Notes: generated by a model from the sequence alone, not told the origin. A stretch of 64,000 nt of DNA from Sporocytophaga sp. (GCA_024707265.1 JANQAB010000008.1:124001-188000); one strand, 5' to 3'; counted from the first letter of the stretch, positions 28,914 through 40,151 are shown. Numbers and translations are program-made.

Positions 28914-31742
28914 TTAATTTTTAAGAATTGTCCTGGTAAAACTTCCGTTAATAGTTGTTACATGAAGAATATATAAACCCTGACTTATATTTTCTCCTAT
29001 GTCTATTGCTTCTGAATTGATCGGCCCAGAGGAGAAAACTTCTTTTCCTTGAAGGTCACATATTTTTACAGATAAAATCTGGTCTCCATTGTCTACCGAC
29101 ACATTTGTTGTAGATATGAATGGATGTGGGACTGAATTAACTGCTGTTCTTTTGTTGTTAGGGCAATTTCCTAAAAGTATCATTTTGGAATATTCTTTAT
29201 AGAATGGGGCGGTAGAATAGCTTACACCTGCATATAAGGAAACTGATGTGTTATTATATCGGCTAAAATTGACATTTACTTTTTTGTAATCAGATCCGTC
29301 ACGTATTATTTTTCCATCATTGTTTGTCCACCAGGATATATTAGTAACAGGTTGCTCACTTTTAAATGTATACGTATATGACAAGTCTGATTCAATGCAT
29401 GAAGGACCATTAATGCCGACCGGTAATTGAGGAGTTACTACAATAATTGTGATCACTTCTGAAGATACAGATGCGCCCTTGTTATCTGTTGCTACCGCTC
29501 TGAAATTGTAGGTACCCGCAGCCACCTTAGTTAAGGTGTAAGTATACGGTGCAGTGGTAGCAGCAAATAAGTTTTCCCTGTCTTTATAGAAATTTACTAC
29601 AGTTACTTGTCCATCTGAATCTGTTGCCTCAGCAGTTATTGTAAGATCTGTTCCTTCAGTGATTACTGTTCCGGTTTTAGGAGAGGTGATGGCAATGGAA
29701 GGAGAGATATTGGGTATTTCTCTTATGATCAAAGAAGAAGTGGAGTCGTTATATTTATTGTCATATAAACAATTATCATTTACTCTTAGAGTTGCTGATA
29801 TTCCATTGAAGTTATTGTTTTGATAAAGTATAATTTCATATTCTGCTGCAATCTTAATGCCTGAGATATCCTTATCCTTAATACCCAAGGATAACAGCCT
29901 TTCTGTTGTATATCTTCCTGTATCCAGACCAATTGCATAGCCAGTTAATTGATAACCGCAGTGTTGATAGACAGTCACGATAGGATTTTTAATAGTAATC
30001 GTGATTTCAGGAGTAATGGTGAAAGTGCCTTTGTCATCAGTTGCTTTCGCGGTTAATTTGGCTATTCCGGCAGTAGCTGTTTTCCAGGTAATAGAGTAGG
30101 GGGCAACTGTATCTTCTCCGATTTTGGTTTTTCCATTATAAAATTCAACCTTCATTATTTTGCCGTCAGTATCAACTGCATCTGCAGATAATTCAACTGA
30201 TGGAGCCAGAAAGATATCTCCATTAGCTGGCTTCAGCAATGATACAATAGGGGCCTTATTAATAGTTGGAGTAATATTTATAGTGCCTGAAATAAAGTAT
30301 TCTCCAATAGAACCATATTCCGAATAGCCTCCTGTGGTAGGATTACCTTTACCCGATCCTTTAATAAGAAGGTAGTAAGTTCCGGCATTGAGGTTAACAG
30401 TTAGTTTAGAGGAAAGGCTGTCTGAAGGAGATGAGAATGCAATGATTTTCCCTTCTCTATCAGTAATGCTGGCATATATATCAAGATTAGGATTAGCTGA
30501 GGAAGGGGTGATAAGTAAATTGGTTAAGCCTCCGGAGGTTGTGAAGTAATACACATCTTCATCTTCAGCACTAGCAATTACCCCGTAATTCTGATCAGCA
30601 TTTATTTCTCCGGCATCTGAATAAACAAGTTGTTTGGATGTTGCTATAGTTGAACCTGCTTCATCAGATCTGAATCCCAGTTTTGCGACTCCTGAAGATA
30701 GAATGGCTATATCGTCTTGCTCGTTACTTGCATCAGCATATTCTCCTTTGCTCCATTGTACGATTTTGGAATAATAACCAACACCCATTATAGGTGCCCA
30801 TTCTTCAGTTCCGGAATAGTATTCTTCTTGTGCAGATATTCTCCCGTCATGACTAAGGCCCAGAGTATGACCAATTTCATGAGAAGCAGCTTCTCCGGCA
30901 CCTCTGATTCCAGCATTAAATACCCAGCAAGGAGTTTCAGTGTCCCAGCTGAAAGAGCCTATGTACGCAATGCCACCGGCTCCTGGTGAGGCTGTATTGG
31001 TTGGAGTGAATATACAACGCATTCTTTTGTCTGAAGGTGCAGCCTGATAAACGCTTTCACTGGTAGTAATATTAAGGTTAAATGGTCTGTAATCTTCACA
31101 TACAAGTTTCCATATTTCTATTATTTCACTTTCAGTAAGAACAGATGGAAGTGCATTAATTGGATTTCCTCCATTCCAATATGTTCCTGAGACATATTCA
31201 CCGTCGAAGTCAAGTAGAATAACGCCTTGAGCTCCTGGTAAACTTTGAAGATTTAACACCGATGCTGAAGTAGAAGATGAATTATTGCTGCTATTCTGAG
31301 AATTGGCAGGTTCGTTATAGTTTATGCAAACCACTTTATCTATTGCTACTTCTTTTACATAAACATCACCAAGCTGGTCGGAATAGTATTCATAAGCCTT
31401 TTCAATTTCTGGAATAATAGTTTTTCCATTCAGTTTTTCATTTTCTATGTTGAAATAAACATTGGATTTAGGATAGTTTTTAAGGGTCCCAATCGCCTTA
31501 TTTTTATGATCGGAATATGATATATAATTGAAAAATCCTGAATAGGATGAATCAGTAGTTAGGAATATTTTTTCAGATTTTTCAGACCTTTTCTGCTTGC
31601 TTATTGAGCTTGCAATAGAGCTGACAGTGCCTATTTTTTTAACATTCTGTGAAAAAGAAACCAGATGTATGATTAGGGATAAAAAAACAGTAAGTGTGGT
31701 TTTATAGAAGGTTAGCCTTCTCTCATGTAGCGGATTTTTCAT
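28914..31742 (-). CDS. Secreted zinc metalloprotease with PPC, Ig-like, crystallin and T9SS domains
   Basis: A 942-residue T9SS-secreted protease. It starts with a signal peptide (TVFLSLIIHLVSFSQ) and a pro-region. The metzincin-like zinc site HEIGHTLGLSHD is near residue 288, with a Met-turn candidate in WAPIMGVGYYSK. A pre-peptidase C-terminal (PPC) beta domain follows (EDVYYFTTSGG, LNAGTYYLLIKGSG), then an Ig-like domain, a beta/gamma-crystallin-like module (YEIILYQNNNFNGISATLRV), a second Ig-like domain, and a T9SS type A tail (LYILHVTTINGSFTRTILKN). The GSFSWDTETPCWVFN segment before the zinc site is typical of the family. It probably degrades external protein. Confidence 0.88.
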   Translation of the reverse strand: MKNPLHERRLTFYKTTLTVFLSLIIHLVSFSQNVKKIGTVSSIASSISKQKRSEKSEKIFLTTDSSYSGFFNYISYSDHKNKAIGTLKNYPKSNVYFNIENEKLNGKTIIPEIEKAYEYYSDQLGDVYVKEVAIDKVVCINYNEPANSQNSSNNSSSTSASVLNLQSLPGAQGVILLDFDGEYVSGTYWNGGNPINALPSVLTESEIIEIWKLVCEDYRPFNLNITTSESVYQAAPSDKRMRCIFTPTNTASPGAGGIAYIGSFSWDTETPCWVFNAGIRGAGEAASHEIGHTLGLSHDGRISAQEEYYSGTEEWAPIMGVGYYSKIVQWSKGEYADASNEQDDIAILSSGVAKLGFRSDEAGSTIATSKQLVYSDAGEINADQNYGVIASAEDEDVYYFTTSGGLTNLLITPSSANPNLDIYASITDREGKIIAFSSPSDSLSSKLTVNLNAGTYYLLIKGSGKGNPTTGGYSEYGSIGEYFISGTINITPTINKAPIVSLLKPANGDIFLAPSVELSADAVDTDGKIMKVEFYNGKTKIGEDTVAPYSITWKTATAGIAKLTAKATDDKGTFTITPEITITIKNPIVTVYQHCGYQLTGYAIGLDTGRYTTERLLSLGIKDKDISGIKIAAEYEIILYQNNNFNGISATLRVNDNCLYDNKYNDSTSSLIIREIPNISPSIAITSPKTGTVITEGTDLTITAEATDSDGQVTVVNFYKDRENLFAATTAPYTYTLTKVAAGTYNFRAVATDNKGASVSSEVITIIVVTPQLPVGINGPSCIESDLSYTYTFKSEQPVTNISWWTNNDGKIIRDGSDYKKVNVNFSRYNNTSVSLYAGVSYSTAPFYKEYSKMILLGNCPNNKRTAVNSVPHPFISTTNVSVDNGDQILSVKICDLQGKEVFSSGPINSEAIDIGENISQGLYILHVTTINGSFTRTILKN

Positions 31743-32323
31743 GTTTGTTGTTTTGTTGTTCTTTAAGTTTTTGATTGTCTTTTTGTAAAAGTTGTTTTTT
31801 TAGAATTGGATATAAATTATAAAATATATGTATTATTTAATTTGGAAATTAATAAAAATGGCTTGATTGTATATCCTATTTGATATTGAAGTTGAATGTT
31901 TGTTGCTTTTAATTCGACGAATATTTGTTTTGTGTAGATGTAAAATTATCTGGTAGGTTTACTTGCTTTTATTGTTAAGTAATATTTTTTGATGAAAGCT
32001 ATTTGTAGAAAAGTGATTGGTTAAACTATAATCTGTTCATGAATTTAGATTAGATACTGATTACAAGGTTTATAGAAAGAATTGAAAGAGTTGAAAGAGT
32101 TTGTTTTAATCCTTCGAAAACCGAAGTGGATTATTCTAATAATATTTGATTCTTATAGAAGTGTTGCCTGATTTTAATCTGATTTTAATATCGCCGAGTT
32201 TAATAAGTGGTTGTGGTCCTAATGGTATTTAATTAAAAAAATAATAAAAGTGCATTAATTTAAGGTTTAGCTGATTTTTCTTATATTTGATAAGCAATTC
32301 TTTTTCATGAGATCACTCAATTG
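31743..32323. other. Long AT-rich intergenic region
   Basis: About 580 bases between divergent genes (minus-strand metalloprotease and plus-strand glycosyltransferase). It contains runs of T and A and one TCGACGA heptamer (31914-31920) that recurs twice at 42.6-42.9 kb. No RNA gene or open frame of note was seen. Promoters for both genes must be here but none could be fixed. Confidence 0.4.
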
Positions 32324-33554
32324 ATGGTACTTTTCAATGCTTTTCTGGGATTAATATTCATCTATGTATCGATTTCGGTTGTCTATGCTTTTGTTTTTGC
32401 ATTGGCAGGCCGGTTGGGTAAAACAAAAAAGTACTCCCAGCTCCTCAAGTTATAGAAGATTTGCTGTGTTTATTCCATCTTATAAAGAAGATGAAGTGAT
32501 TTTGAACACTGCAAAAGAGGCATTAAAACAGACCTATCCAACGGAGTATTTTGATGTAGTAGTTATTGCAGATTCTTTAAAGCCTGCAAGTATTGAATTA
32601 CTTAAAGCAATGCCAGTGAAATTAGTGGAAGTTAGTTTTGATCTGAGTACTAAAGCTAAATCCATTAATGAAGCATTTAATGTCCTGCCGGAAATATATG
32701 ACTATGTTTTGATTCTGGATGCGGATAATATCATGGCTCCTGATTTCATTGACAAGTTAAATTCAAGACTTGTTTATACCGGAGTAAAAGCCATACAAGG
32801 GCACAGAGTGGCGAAGAATCTAAATACTAAATTTGCTGTCCTGGATGCTATCAGTGAAGAGATTAATAATCACGTTTATAGGAAAGGACATAGAGTTTTG
32901 GGATTCTCTTCAGGCCTAATAGGGTCAGGAATGGCATTTGACTACAGGTATTATAAATCTTTAATGAAGACCAATAATGCTATTGGTGGTTTTGATAAAG
33001 AGTCTGAATTGAAAATACTGAGGGACGGATTAGAAATTGAATATGTAGAAGATGCCTATGTTTATGATGAAAAGGTAGAGAATTCAGAGGTCTTTAAAAA
33101 TCAAAGAAGGAGATGGATTTCAGCTCAGCTTCATTATTTTAGAAAATATTTTTTGTCAGGCTTTTATCATCTGATAACTAAAGGTAATTATGATTTTTTT
33201 GACAAAGCATTTCAACAGTTTTTATTGCCAAGAATGTTATTACTCGGTTTTGTAGTTTTAATGGCTTTTATTTCCATTTGTCTAAATGGTGTGTTTGTTT
33301 TTGATTTGTTTCCCGGAGTTTATTTTTGGGTTGGTATAGCAGTGCTGAAATGCAGTAGTGTGTTTTTGTCGATTCCTAATAAGTATTATAACAAACAAAC
33401 GCTTAATGCGGCACTAGAACTACCTAAGGTTTTGATACTGATGTTTCTGACTTTATTTAGGTTAAAAGGTGCTAATAAAAAATTTATTCATACTCCTCAT
33501 TCTGGTAGTGTTATCATTAACGCTGAAGAAGAGGTAGAGTCAGGGGTAAAATAA
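32324..33554 (+). CDS. Membrane glycosyltransferase family 2, one frameshift
   Basis: About 409 residues after repair. The true start is probably ATG 32324, giving an N-terminal membrane helix (VLFNAFLGLIFIYVSISVVY) in frame 2. Removing one A from the run at 32425-32430 joins GRLGKTK to STPSSSSYRRFAVFIPSYKE in the long frame. The GT-A domain shows FIPSYKEDEVI (nucleotide site), LDADNIMAPDF (metal-binding DxD) and the QRRRW acceptor/processive-type motif. Two or three membrane helices follow. This is the layout of polysaccharide-polymerising or chain-initiating GT2 enzymes. It sits beside the exopolysaccharide genes but has its own terminator. Confidence 0.85.
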
Positions 33555-33800
33555 ATTACAGCGAATTCCTTCTTAAAGGCTTGTTTTATAAGATTTGGAA
33601 CTTTAGTTATACTTTATGAATGTTATGAGAAGTCATTCTTTTAACTCTTATTTTTATAATTACTTATCCGATATGACCAAAGAATTTGATTAGGAACTAC
33701 GTTGATTTAATTAGACGAGCATTGTGCAGTATCCTATACGTTTAATTACATTTTATTGAAAAGGTTTTAGTAAGTAGATGTAATGATTTTAATACTAAAT

Positions 33801-33833
33801 AAAAAGGGCTTTCAGTATATGAAAGCCCTTTTT
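33801..33833. terminator. Bidirectional intrinsic terminator between two glycosyltransferase genes
   Basis: AAAAAGGGCTTTC (33801-33813) and GAAAGCCCTTTTT (33821-33833) form a perfect 13-bp stem with loop AGTATAT. U tracts lie on both strands. The rest of the 33555-33856 interval holds nothing recognisable. Confidence 0.9.
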
Positions 33834-33856
33834 ATTAGTTTGGTAATGATGATTTA

Positions 33857-35029
33857 TTAATTAGCTCTTTTTGCTTTTTCCCACACTGCTGATTGTTTTC
33901 CTTTCAGGTATCTAAAGAAACCCAGATATACAGCATAATTCATGATAAAGAAATAGTAAGGGACAAACAATGCCTTTATTCTGATTTGTTTATTTTCTAA
34001 ATACCAGCCCAAAAGAGCCATTGCATAAAAGAATAACTGCCCAGCAAGTATAACTTCATACAAAGGTGATTTATTGATCAGAAGAAAGTTAAGAGGAATA
34101 AGTATCAGAAGAAATAGAGGGGCAAGTGTCCATCTTAAAACCCTGTGAGAAAGATATTGAAATGTAAGGGTGAAATGTTTAAATGGATTCAATACATGGC
34201 TAAGACGCACCATTGATTGCCATGCTCCTGCACTGATTCTTATTTTACGTTTAAGTTCTTCCGTTACACTTTCAGAAGCAGTCTCCATAGCATAAGCTTT
34301 AGGTTCATAAATTACACGGTATCCCTGAGAAGCAATTCTCATAGAAACCATAAAGTCATCCAGGATAGTATCTTCTTCCAGGTCTGAAAATAATTCTTTT
34401 CTAAATGAGAATAATTCACCTGCTGCACCCACGATTGTTAATAATTCAGAGTCCATACGTTTTAAAAATGACTCGTATTTCCAATAGATACCTTCACCGG
34501 CACCTGATGCCGAATCCTTTTCTTTCTTTAAAATTCTTTTTTCTCCTGACACTGCTCCAACAGCTGGGTCAGCATAGTGCTTTACGATTTCTCTTATAGC
34601 ATTGGCAGGTAATATGGTGTTGGCGTCAGAAAAGATGACAATAGGGGTATTCACAAATTTCATCGATCGGTTTTCTGCTGCAGACTTACCGCCTCTTTTG
34701 GATTCATGAAGTACGGTTACGCCTTTATACCTTGAAGCAATTTCCGGAGTACCGTCGTTTGAGCCGTCAGTGATAAAAATCACGTTTAATTTTTCAGATG
34801 GGTAATCAAAAGAAAGACAATTCCTGATTTTATCTTCAATTATACTAGCTTCATTGTATGAAGGGACTATAAAGGAAACTTCAGGCTCAAAATCAGGATC
34901 AGAAAGTGAGGTAGTGGGATTAAAAATTCGTTTTATTTTAACCAGTGCAAATAATAAAATGCCATACCCTAAATAGGAATAAAAAATTGTAAAAATTCCT
35001 AGCCAGAATAGTATTTCAAAAATATTCAT
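33857..35029 (-). CDS. Membrane glycosyltransferase family 2
   Basis: A 390-residue GT2 with one N-terminal helix (ILFWLGIFTIFYSYLGYGIL) and a cluster of C-terminal helices. The catalytic domain has SFIVPSYNEASIIEDKIRN, the DGSNDGT loop, the metal-binding SDANTI, and the acceptor loop EDTILDDFMVSMRIASQGYR with the conserved Asp pair. The later KIRISAGAWQSM takes the place of the QxxRW region. It is divergent from the Wzz-like gene, 126 bases apart, and probably extends the repeat unit made by that operon. Confidence 0.9.
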   Translation of the reverse strand: MNIFEILFWLGIFTIFYSYLGYGILLFALVKIKRIFNPTTSLSDPDFEPEVSFIVPSYNEASIIEDKIRNCLSFDYPSEKLNVIFITDGSNDGTPEIASRYKGVTVLHESKRGGKSAAENRSMKFVNTPIVIFSDANTILPANAIREIVKHYADPAVGAVSGEKRILKKEKDSASGAGEGIYWKYESFLKRMDSELLTIVGAAGELFSFRKELFSDLEEDTILDDFMVSMRIASQGYRVIYEPKAYAMETASESVTEELKRKIRISAGAWQSMVRLSHVLNPFKHFTLTFQYLSHRVLRWTLAPLFLLILIPLNFLLINKSPLYEVILAGQLFFYAMALLGWYLENKQIRIKALFVPYYFFIMNYAVYLGFFRYLKGKQSAVWEKAKRAN

Positions 35030-35114
35030 ATTAATTTAATTAAAGTTCTAAATTTAGGCTTAATTTAAGTAAATATTAGTAAAGAACATCATAAGTTTAA
35101 TGAATATAATTTGT

Positions 35115-35122
35115 TAAATTTG
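35115..35122 (+). promoter_or_regulatory. Candidate -7 box for the exopolysaccharide operon
   Basis: TAAATTTG matches the Bacteroidota TAnnTTTG consensus, 33 bases before the start of the Wzz-like gene and in the only intergenic gap upstream of the operon. No clear -33 TTTG at 19-21 bases upstream, so confidence is moderate. Confidence 0.4.
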
Positions 35123-35155
35123 TAATACGCGATAAATAATAAAATTGGATTTAGC

Positions 35156-37323
35156 ATGGATTTTAAACTTTTTCTAAAGGTCTTATTGAAAAGAAAATGG
35201 CTGATTTTAGGTATTACCATTTTGAGTTCAATGGCGACTTTTTTACTTGTTTCAAGAGCTCCTAAAATTTACCTTTCATCTGCTCAGATTGCCACCGGTT
35301 TTACGGAAAGGAATGATGAAAAGAACGAGAATGCGGTTACGATTGCCAATAAATTCAACAACCTTACTGAAATAATCAACTCCCCCATTGTATGAGTCTT
35401 GTTTCTTACAGACTTGTATTGAATGATCTTCGTTCTGATCAACCATTCGGAAAAGTTTATAAAGTAAAGGATGAATTTACTACTGAAGAATTAACTGATA
35501 TTGTTAAGGTTTACAAAGGCAAATATGATTCTCTTGATATCATTTATGGTAATGATGACCGCGAGCTGAATGCAAATAAAGTATTGAAAACACTAGGGTA
35601 CGAATATCAGACGCTTATGGATAATTTTACTGTTACAAGAGTTCCTAACAGTGATTTTATTGAAGTGAAATTTTCTTCCACAAATCCCAAATTATCTGCT
35701 TATGCGGTGAACGTCTTATGTGATGAAGTTTCGCGATATTATGGATTTATTAAGAATCAGAAAAGTGAATCATCATTAAATTATTATTCAAAAATTTTAG
35801 TGGAAAAAAAGGCAGAGTTGGATAGCAAAATTGATTCTTTGAATAAATATAAGGAGATGCATGCTGTTACAAACTATGGATTGGAAACTCAGTCTAAGCT
35901 GGATCAGGTGTCTAGACTAGAGTTAAGCAAGGACGATGAATACAAAAAAATTCAAGCCTTAAAGAGGGCCCTTACTCTTATTAAAAAAGAACTGAATAAA
36001 GGAGGGATAGATGAATCTGAAGTATCAAGCGGTAGTTCCAACTCAAAAATATTTGATCTGAAAGGAAAAATTTCTGATCTCAATAATAGATATGTAGTAT
36101 CCGGGATGACAAACAAGGTACTTAGAGACTCACTTAGTTTTTTAAGAAATCAGTTAGAAAATCAGATCTCAAGATCTCTCAACGAGAACACGGGGGGAAG
36201 CATCAGCAATGCAGGAATAGATTTGATGGAGAAAAAGATCAATACTGAAATTGAGTTGGAAATTGCTACAGAAAATTTAAGTTCAATTGAAAGCTCAATT
36301 ATAAGCCTGAGGGGAAATCTTTCAAATTTTGCTACTAAAGAAACATCAATATCCAGACTTGAATTGGCTGTGTCTGTTGCGAAAGAAGAGTATCTGCGCA
36401 TCCTTGATAAATTTAATGCTGCTAAAAATACTTCATCTAACGCAGGCATTATTCGTCAGTCAGAGCTCGGTCTTCCGGCTAATGCTCCACAGCCTACCAA
36501 TAAGTCATTGCTGACGATACTTGCAGGTGTTATCAGTTTTACATTCTGTATCGTTTTTGTATTTGTACTTGAGTATCTGGATGTGAGTATAAGAACTCCT
36601 TCAAATTTTGTAAATCTCACCAACTTTTTTCTTTTGGGTAGTCTTCAGAAGATCAATATCAAAAAGGGAAATCTTTTAACAGCCGTTGATGCCAGTAACT
36701 CCAATATTGGATTCAGAAACCAATTGAGAAAAGTGCGCTTTCAGATGGAGCAGTCGAATGCAAAGGTTTTCCTCTTTGTCAGTACCCAAAAGGGACAGGG
36801 CAAATCATTTACCTTACTTGCATTGGCAAACACTTTAAGTCTTAACAATAAGAAAATTCTGATTATCGATAGCAACCTTAAAGGAAATAATATTACCAAG
36901 GCGCTTTCTGCTAAAATTAATATAGAACATTACTTAAACCTTGACGATACCAACAGTAATAAAGATCTGGCCAAATGTGGCTTTAACCTTATTACTAAAA
37001 CAGATATAAACGGAGTTGATTTAATAGCATCAAAAAATACATTATCATCTCCATCTGAATTTTTTGCTGGGAGAAACTTTGCTGAATTCCTGAATATAGT
37101 TAAAGAGAAGTATGATTTTATACTACTCGAAGCCTCAGATCTAAACGAATATCCTGATGCATATGAGTTTGCAATTTATGTTGATAAGGTTGTCGGTGTA
37201 ATTTCAGCAGATTCTGAAATTAAAAATGTAGACAGAAGATCATTCGAATTCTTAACCGGCTTGAATGGAAAGTTTGCAGGATTTGTACTTAATAAGGTTG
37301 AAGCAGACCATATTATTTTATAA
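35156..37323 (+). CDS. Wzz/BY-kinase-like polysaccharide chain-length protein, one frameshift
   Basis: About 722 residues when the first 79 codons are joined to the rest. It has an N-terminal Wzz helix (WLILGITILSSMATFLLV), a long periplasmic coiled-coil region, a second helix (LTILAGVISFTFCIVFVFVL) and a cytoplasmic P-loop domain. The Walker A is FVSTQKGQGKSFTLLALANT and the A' motif is ILIIDSN. The C terminus lacks the tyrosine cluster of BY-kinases. At 35392 the stop of the first part and an ATG overlap (ATGA). The protein family is continuous there, so one missing base (giving INSPIVMSLVSYRL or a close variant) is likelier than two coupled genes. It controls polymer length and export with the flippase and polymerase downstream. 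Confidence 0.85.
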
Positions 37324-37428
37324 TCAAAGAAGGTTAATATAATTAATTATATGGATTGCTTAGGCAACCATTAGTTACAGGGGATAAGGTTCAGATTATA
37401 TTATGTATTTTTAATATTCGGAAGAAGA

Positions 37429-38793
37429 ATGAAATTTTCTAAAAATTCATACTGGATTCAGTCGGGGATATATACGACCCTTCAAAAGTTTGCCATCATA
37501 TTTTTTAACTTTGGCGGGTTCTATTTTCTCGTAAGGACATATTCAAAAACAGAGTTCGGAATCTATGCTCTGTTTATAACAATATTTTACCTGATTGAAA
37601 CTGCAAGAGCTGGACTGATAAGAAACTCTCAAGTAAAGTTTTTGGCCTCAGAGCCTGAAGAAGAACATCCTTTCATTAATACAGCTTCTCTTGTAATGAA
37701 TGTTGTGTTTACTTTGGCAACCTCAGTAATTACAGTGGCTATCGCCTCCTATCTTACAGATGTATTTCAAGCACCAAATCTGGATACAATGCTTTATTAT
37801 TCTTTGCTCACATCTTTTGCTTTGATTCCATCAACCCAATTTGAATTTATACAACATGCAAGAGGAGATTTTAAAGGGGTTTTTATTGCAACAATTGCGA
37901 GGTATGGCACGATATTCCTTTTTATTTTAATAAGTTATCTCATAGATTTTAATTATAGTCTTGTTACTCTGGTAAACGTTCAAACAGTTGCAGCTTTGAT
38001 CGGCTCTTTGGTTAGTTATCTGGCAGTAAGGAAAGGACTTGAGTTTTCGGCCTCGTTAAGCAAAGAATGGTTTAATAAAATTTTTCATTATGGTAAATAT
38101 ACCTTTGGCACAAATGTAAGTGCAATGGTGAATAAGAACATAGATCAGTATATGATTGGCTATATTTTGAAAGCTCCTGCGTTTATTGCAACATATACAA
38201 CTGCATTGCGTGTCTCCACACTCATTGAAGCTCCTACGTTGTCTGTTGCAACTATTGTATTTCCTCAAAGCGCGAAAAGAATGCAAACTGAAGGCCCCTC
38301 AGCAGTAAAATACTTATATGAAAAGTCTGTGGGAATTCTTATCGCAATTATGTTGCCGCCAATGATATTTGTTCTTGTCTTTCCCAAGTTTATAATTCAG
38401 GTAATTGCTGGTGAAAATTATCTGGATACAGTGCCAATTTTGCAGGTGACTATAATCTATAGTTTCTTTGTGCCTTACGCCCGACAATTTGGAACTGTAC
38501 TCGATTCGATAGGAAAGCCAAAAATTAATTTCTATTTCGTGATCTTCGGAGCTTGTTTAACAGCACTGTTTGACTATTTATATATATCCCATTTTGGATT
38601 GATCGGAGCTGTTTACGGAACTTTAACGACGTACGCAATAGTTTTTACTATCAATCAGATCATCCTAAAAAGATTAATGGATATCAGAACCCTCAATACA
38701 TTCATGTATGCCAGGAACTTTTATATAGATCTTTTTAACTTTGCTGTTACAAAGATGAAGCTTGGAGGATTACAGATTAATATAAAAAATTGA
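37429..38793 (+). CDS. Polysaccharide flippase (Wzx-type, MATE/MVF superfamily)
   Basis: A 454-residue integral membrane protein with 12-14 predicted helices. It begins SGIYTTLQKFAIIFFNFGGF and contains YSKTEFGIYALF, the family's short cytoplasmic loop, and later KNIDQYMIGYILKAPAFIAT. It moves lipid-linked repeat units across the inner membrane. It lies between the Wzz-like gene and a glycosyltransferase whose ATG comes 3 bases after its stop, so it is part of the operon. Confidence 0.9.
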   Translation: MKFSKNSYWIQSGIYTTLQKFAIIFFNFGGFYFLVRTYSKTEFGIYALFITIFYLIETARAGLIRNSQVKFLASEPEEEHPFINTASLVMNVVFTLATSVITVAIASYLTDVFQAPNLDTMLYYSLLTSFALIPSTQFEFIQHARGDFKGVFIATIARYGTIFLFILISYLIDFNYSLVTLVNVQTVAALIGSLVSYLAVRKGLEFSASLSKEWFNKIFHYGKYTFGTNVSAMVNKNIDQYMIGYILKAPAFIATYTTALRVSTLIEAPTLSVATIVFPQSAKRMQTEGPSAVKYLYEKSVGILIAIMLPPMIFVLVFPKFIIQVIAGENYLDTVPILQVTIIYSFFVPYARQFGTVLDSIGKPKINFYFVIFGACLTALFDYLYISHFGLIGAVYGTLTTYAIVFTINQIILKRLMDIRTLNTFMYARNFYIDLFNFAVTKMKLGGLQINIKN

Positions 38794-38796
38794 TTT

Positions 38797-40015
38797 ATGA
38801 ATCGTGATTTAGACATTATCTTTTTTTGCCCTGCCAAGATGGGATGGTAATTATTCATCAACTTCATATTCGCTTGCTAAAGAGTTTTCGAAAAACAACC
38901 GGGTATTTTATATTGACAATCCGTTTACTGTAAAAGATTTTATTACTCAAAATAGAAGTCCGAAAATTCAAACAAGGAAATCGGCTTTAATTTTTGGTAA
39001 AAACATATACAAAAAAGTTAATGGGTTATCTGATAATTTTATAGCAGTTACACCTCCATTAACGATTCCCAATAATTTTCTTCCTTCAGGATATTTCTAT
39101 GATGCCTTGTCATCTGCCAATGACAAACTGATTTTTATGACCATATCCCGGATAATAAAGGATTATGATGTAAAGAAATATATATTTATAAATTCCTTTA
39201 ATCCGTTTTATGTCAGACAACTTCCTGAGAAGATAAGGCCATTACTAAAGATTTACCAAACGGTAGACGATATTGCTCAGAGTGGCTATACTTCCAAACA
39301 CGGACCAAGGCTAGAGAAGAAGGCTGTCGCTTCGGCAGACCTCACATTAGCTACTTCTCAGCAATTAACAAAACTAATGAAAGCTTATTCTTCAGAAGTT
39401 CATTATCTTCCAAATGCAGCTGATGTAGAACTATTCAAAACTGCAGCTTTCACGAAACTGGATCAGCCCAATGAGTTGGAAGGGAATGAAAAAAAGGTAA
39501 TTGGTTATGTGGGAAACCTTGATAGATTGAGAGTAGATTATCTTCTGCTGAAAAAAATTGCGGAATTTCATAGTGATAAAATTCTGTTACTGGTAGGACC
39601 AAGCAAATATGAAACCTACAAGGATTTCGGTCTGGATAAATATCCTAATGTTGTCATTACAGGAGGAAAAAAGCTGGAGGAATTACCTGGGTATCTTCAA
39701 AACATAAATTGTGCTATCATACCTTTTGTTTGTAATGAGCTGACAAAGAGTATTTATCCTCTTAAAGTAAATGAATATCTGGCCACAGGAACACCGGTGG
39801 TTTCCTCCAGGTTTTCCGATGATATTAATGATTTCAGGGATGCCGCTTATCTTGCGGATTCACATGAGGATTTTCTGAATAAGATTGAAGAGGCTATAAA
39901 AAGCGACAATGAGGAAAATAGAAAATTCAGAATTCAATTCGCAGAAAAAAATACTTGGTCTGCAAGAGTAAAAAGTTTTTGGGAAATCGTTGGCCCTTAT
40001 ATAGAAAGTAAATAA
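38797..40015 (+). CDS. Glycosyltransferase (GT-B, group 1-like), one frameshift
   Basis: About 405 residues once repaired. The start is ATG 38797, three bases after the flippase stop. The first frame reads MNRDLDIIFF and stops; dropping one T from the run at 38821-38827 gives ALPRWDGNYSSTSYSLAKEF and joins the long frame. The GT-B C-terminal half has VIGYVGNLDRLRVDYLLLKK, and the donor-site region IPFVCNELTKSIYPLKVNEY followed by LATGTPVVSSRF, which fits group 1/GT4 enzymes and the UDP-galactofuranosyltransferase-like branch. It is cytoplasmic and adds a sugar to the exopolysaccharide unit. Confidence 0.85.
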
Positions 40016-40034
40016 TCAGATAAAGTAGATTCCA

Positions 40035-40151
40035 ATGAAAAAAAAGGAGGAGAGAGAAAGTGAAGCTTTTAATAAGGCTTTGGAGAAGTTCATGATTCTT
40101 TTCTGCCTTGTTACATGTGTATTTTTCTTTTTTAAAATACTATTCTTTTGA
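40035..40151 (+). CDS. 38-residue single-helix membrane peptide, coupled to the polymerase gene
   Basis: A short gene, 19 bases after the glycosyltransferase stop. It reads MKKKEERESEAFNKALEKF, then a single hydrophobic helix FMILFCLVTCVFFFFKILFF. Its TGA overlaps the ATG of the next gene (TGATG at 40149-40153), so translation is probably coupled. A charged N terminus followed by a C-terminal membrane helix suggests a tail-anchored accessory subunit. It resembles no family I know. The overlap and the good start context support it, but its small size leaves doubt. Confidence 0.5.
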   Translation: MKKKEERESEAFNKALEKFMILFCLVTCVFFFFKILFF

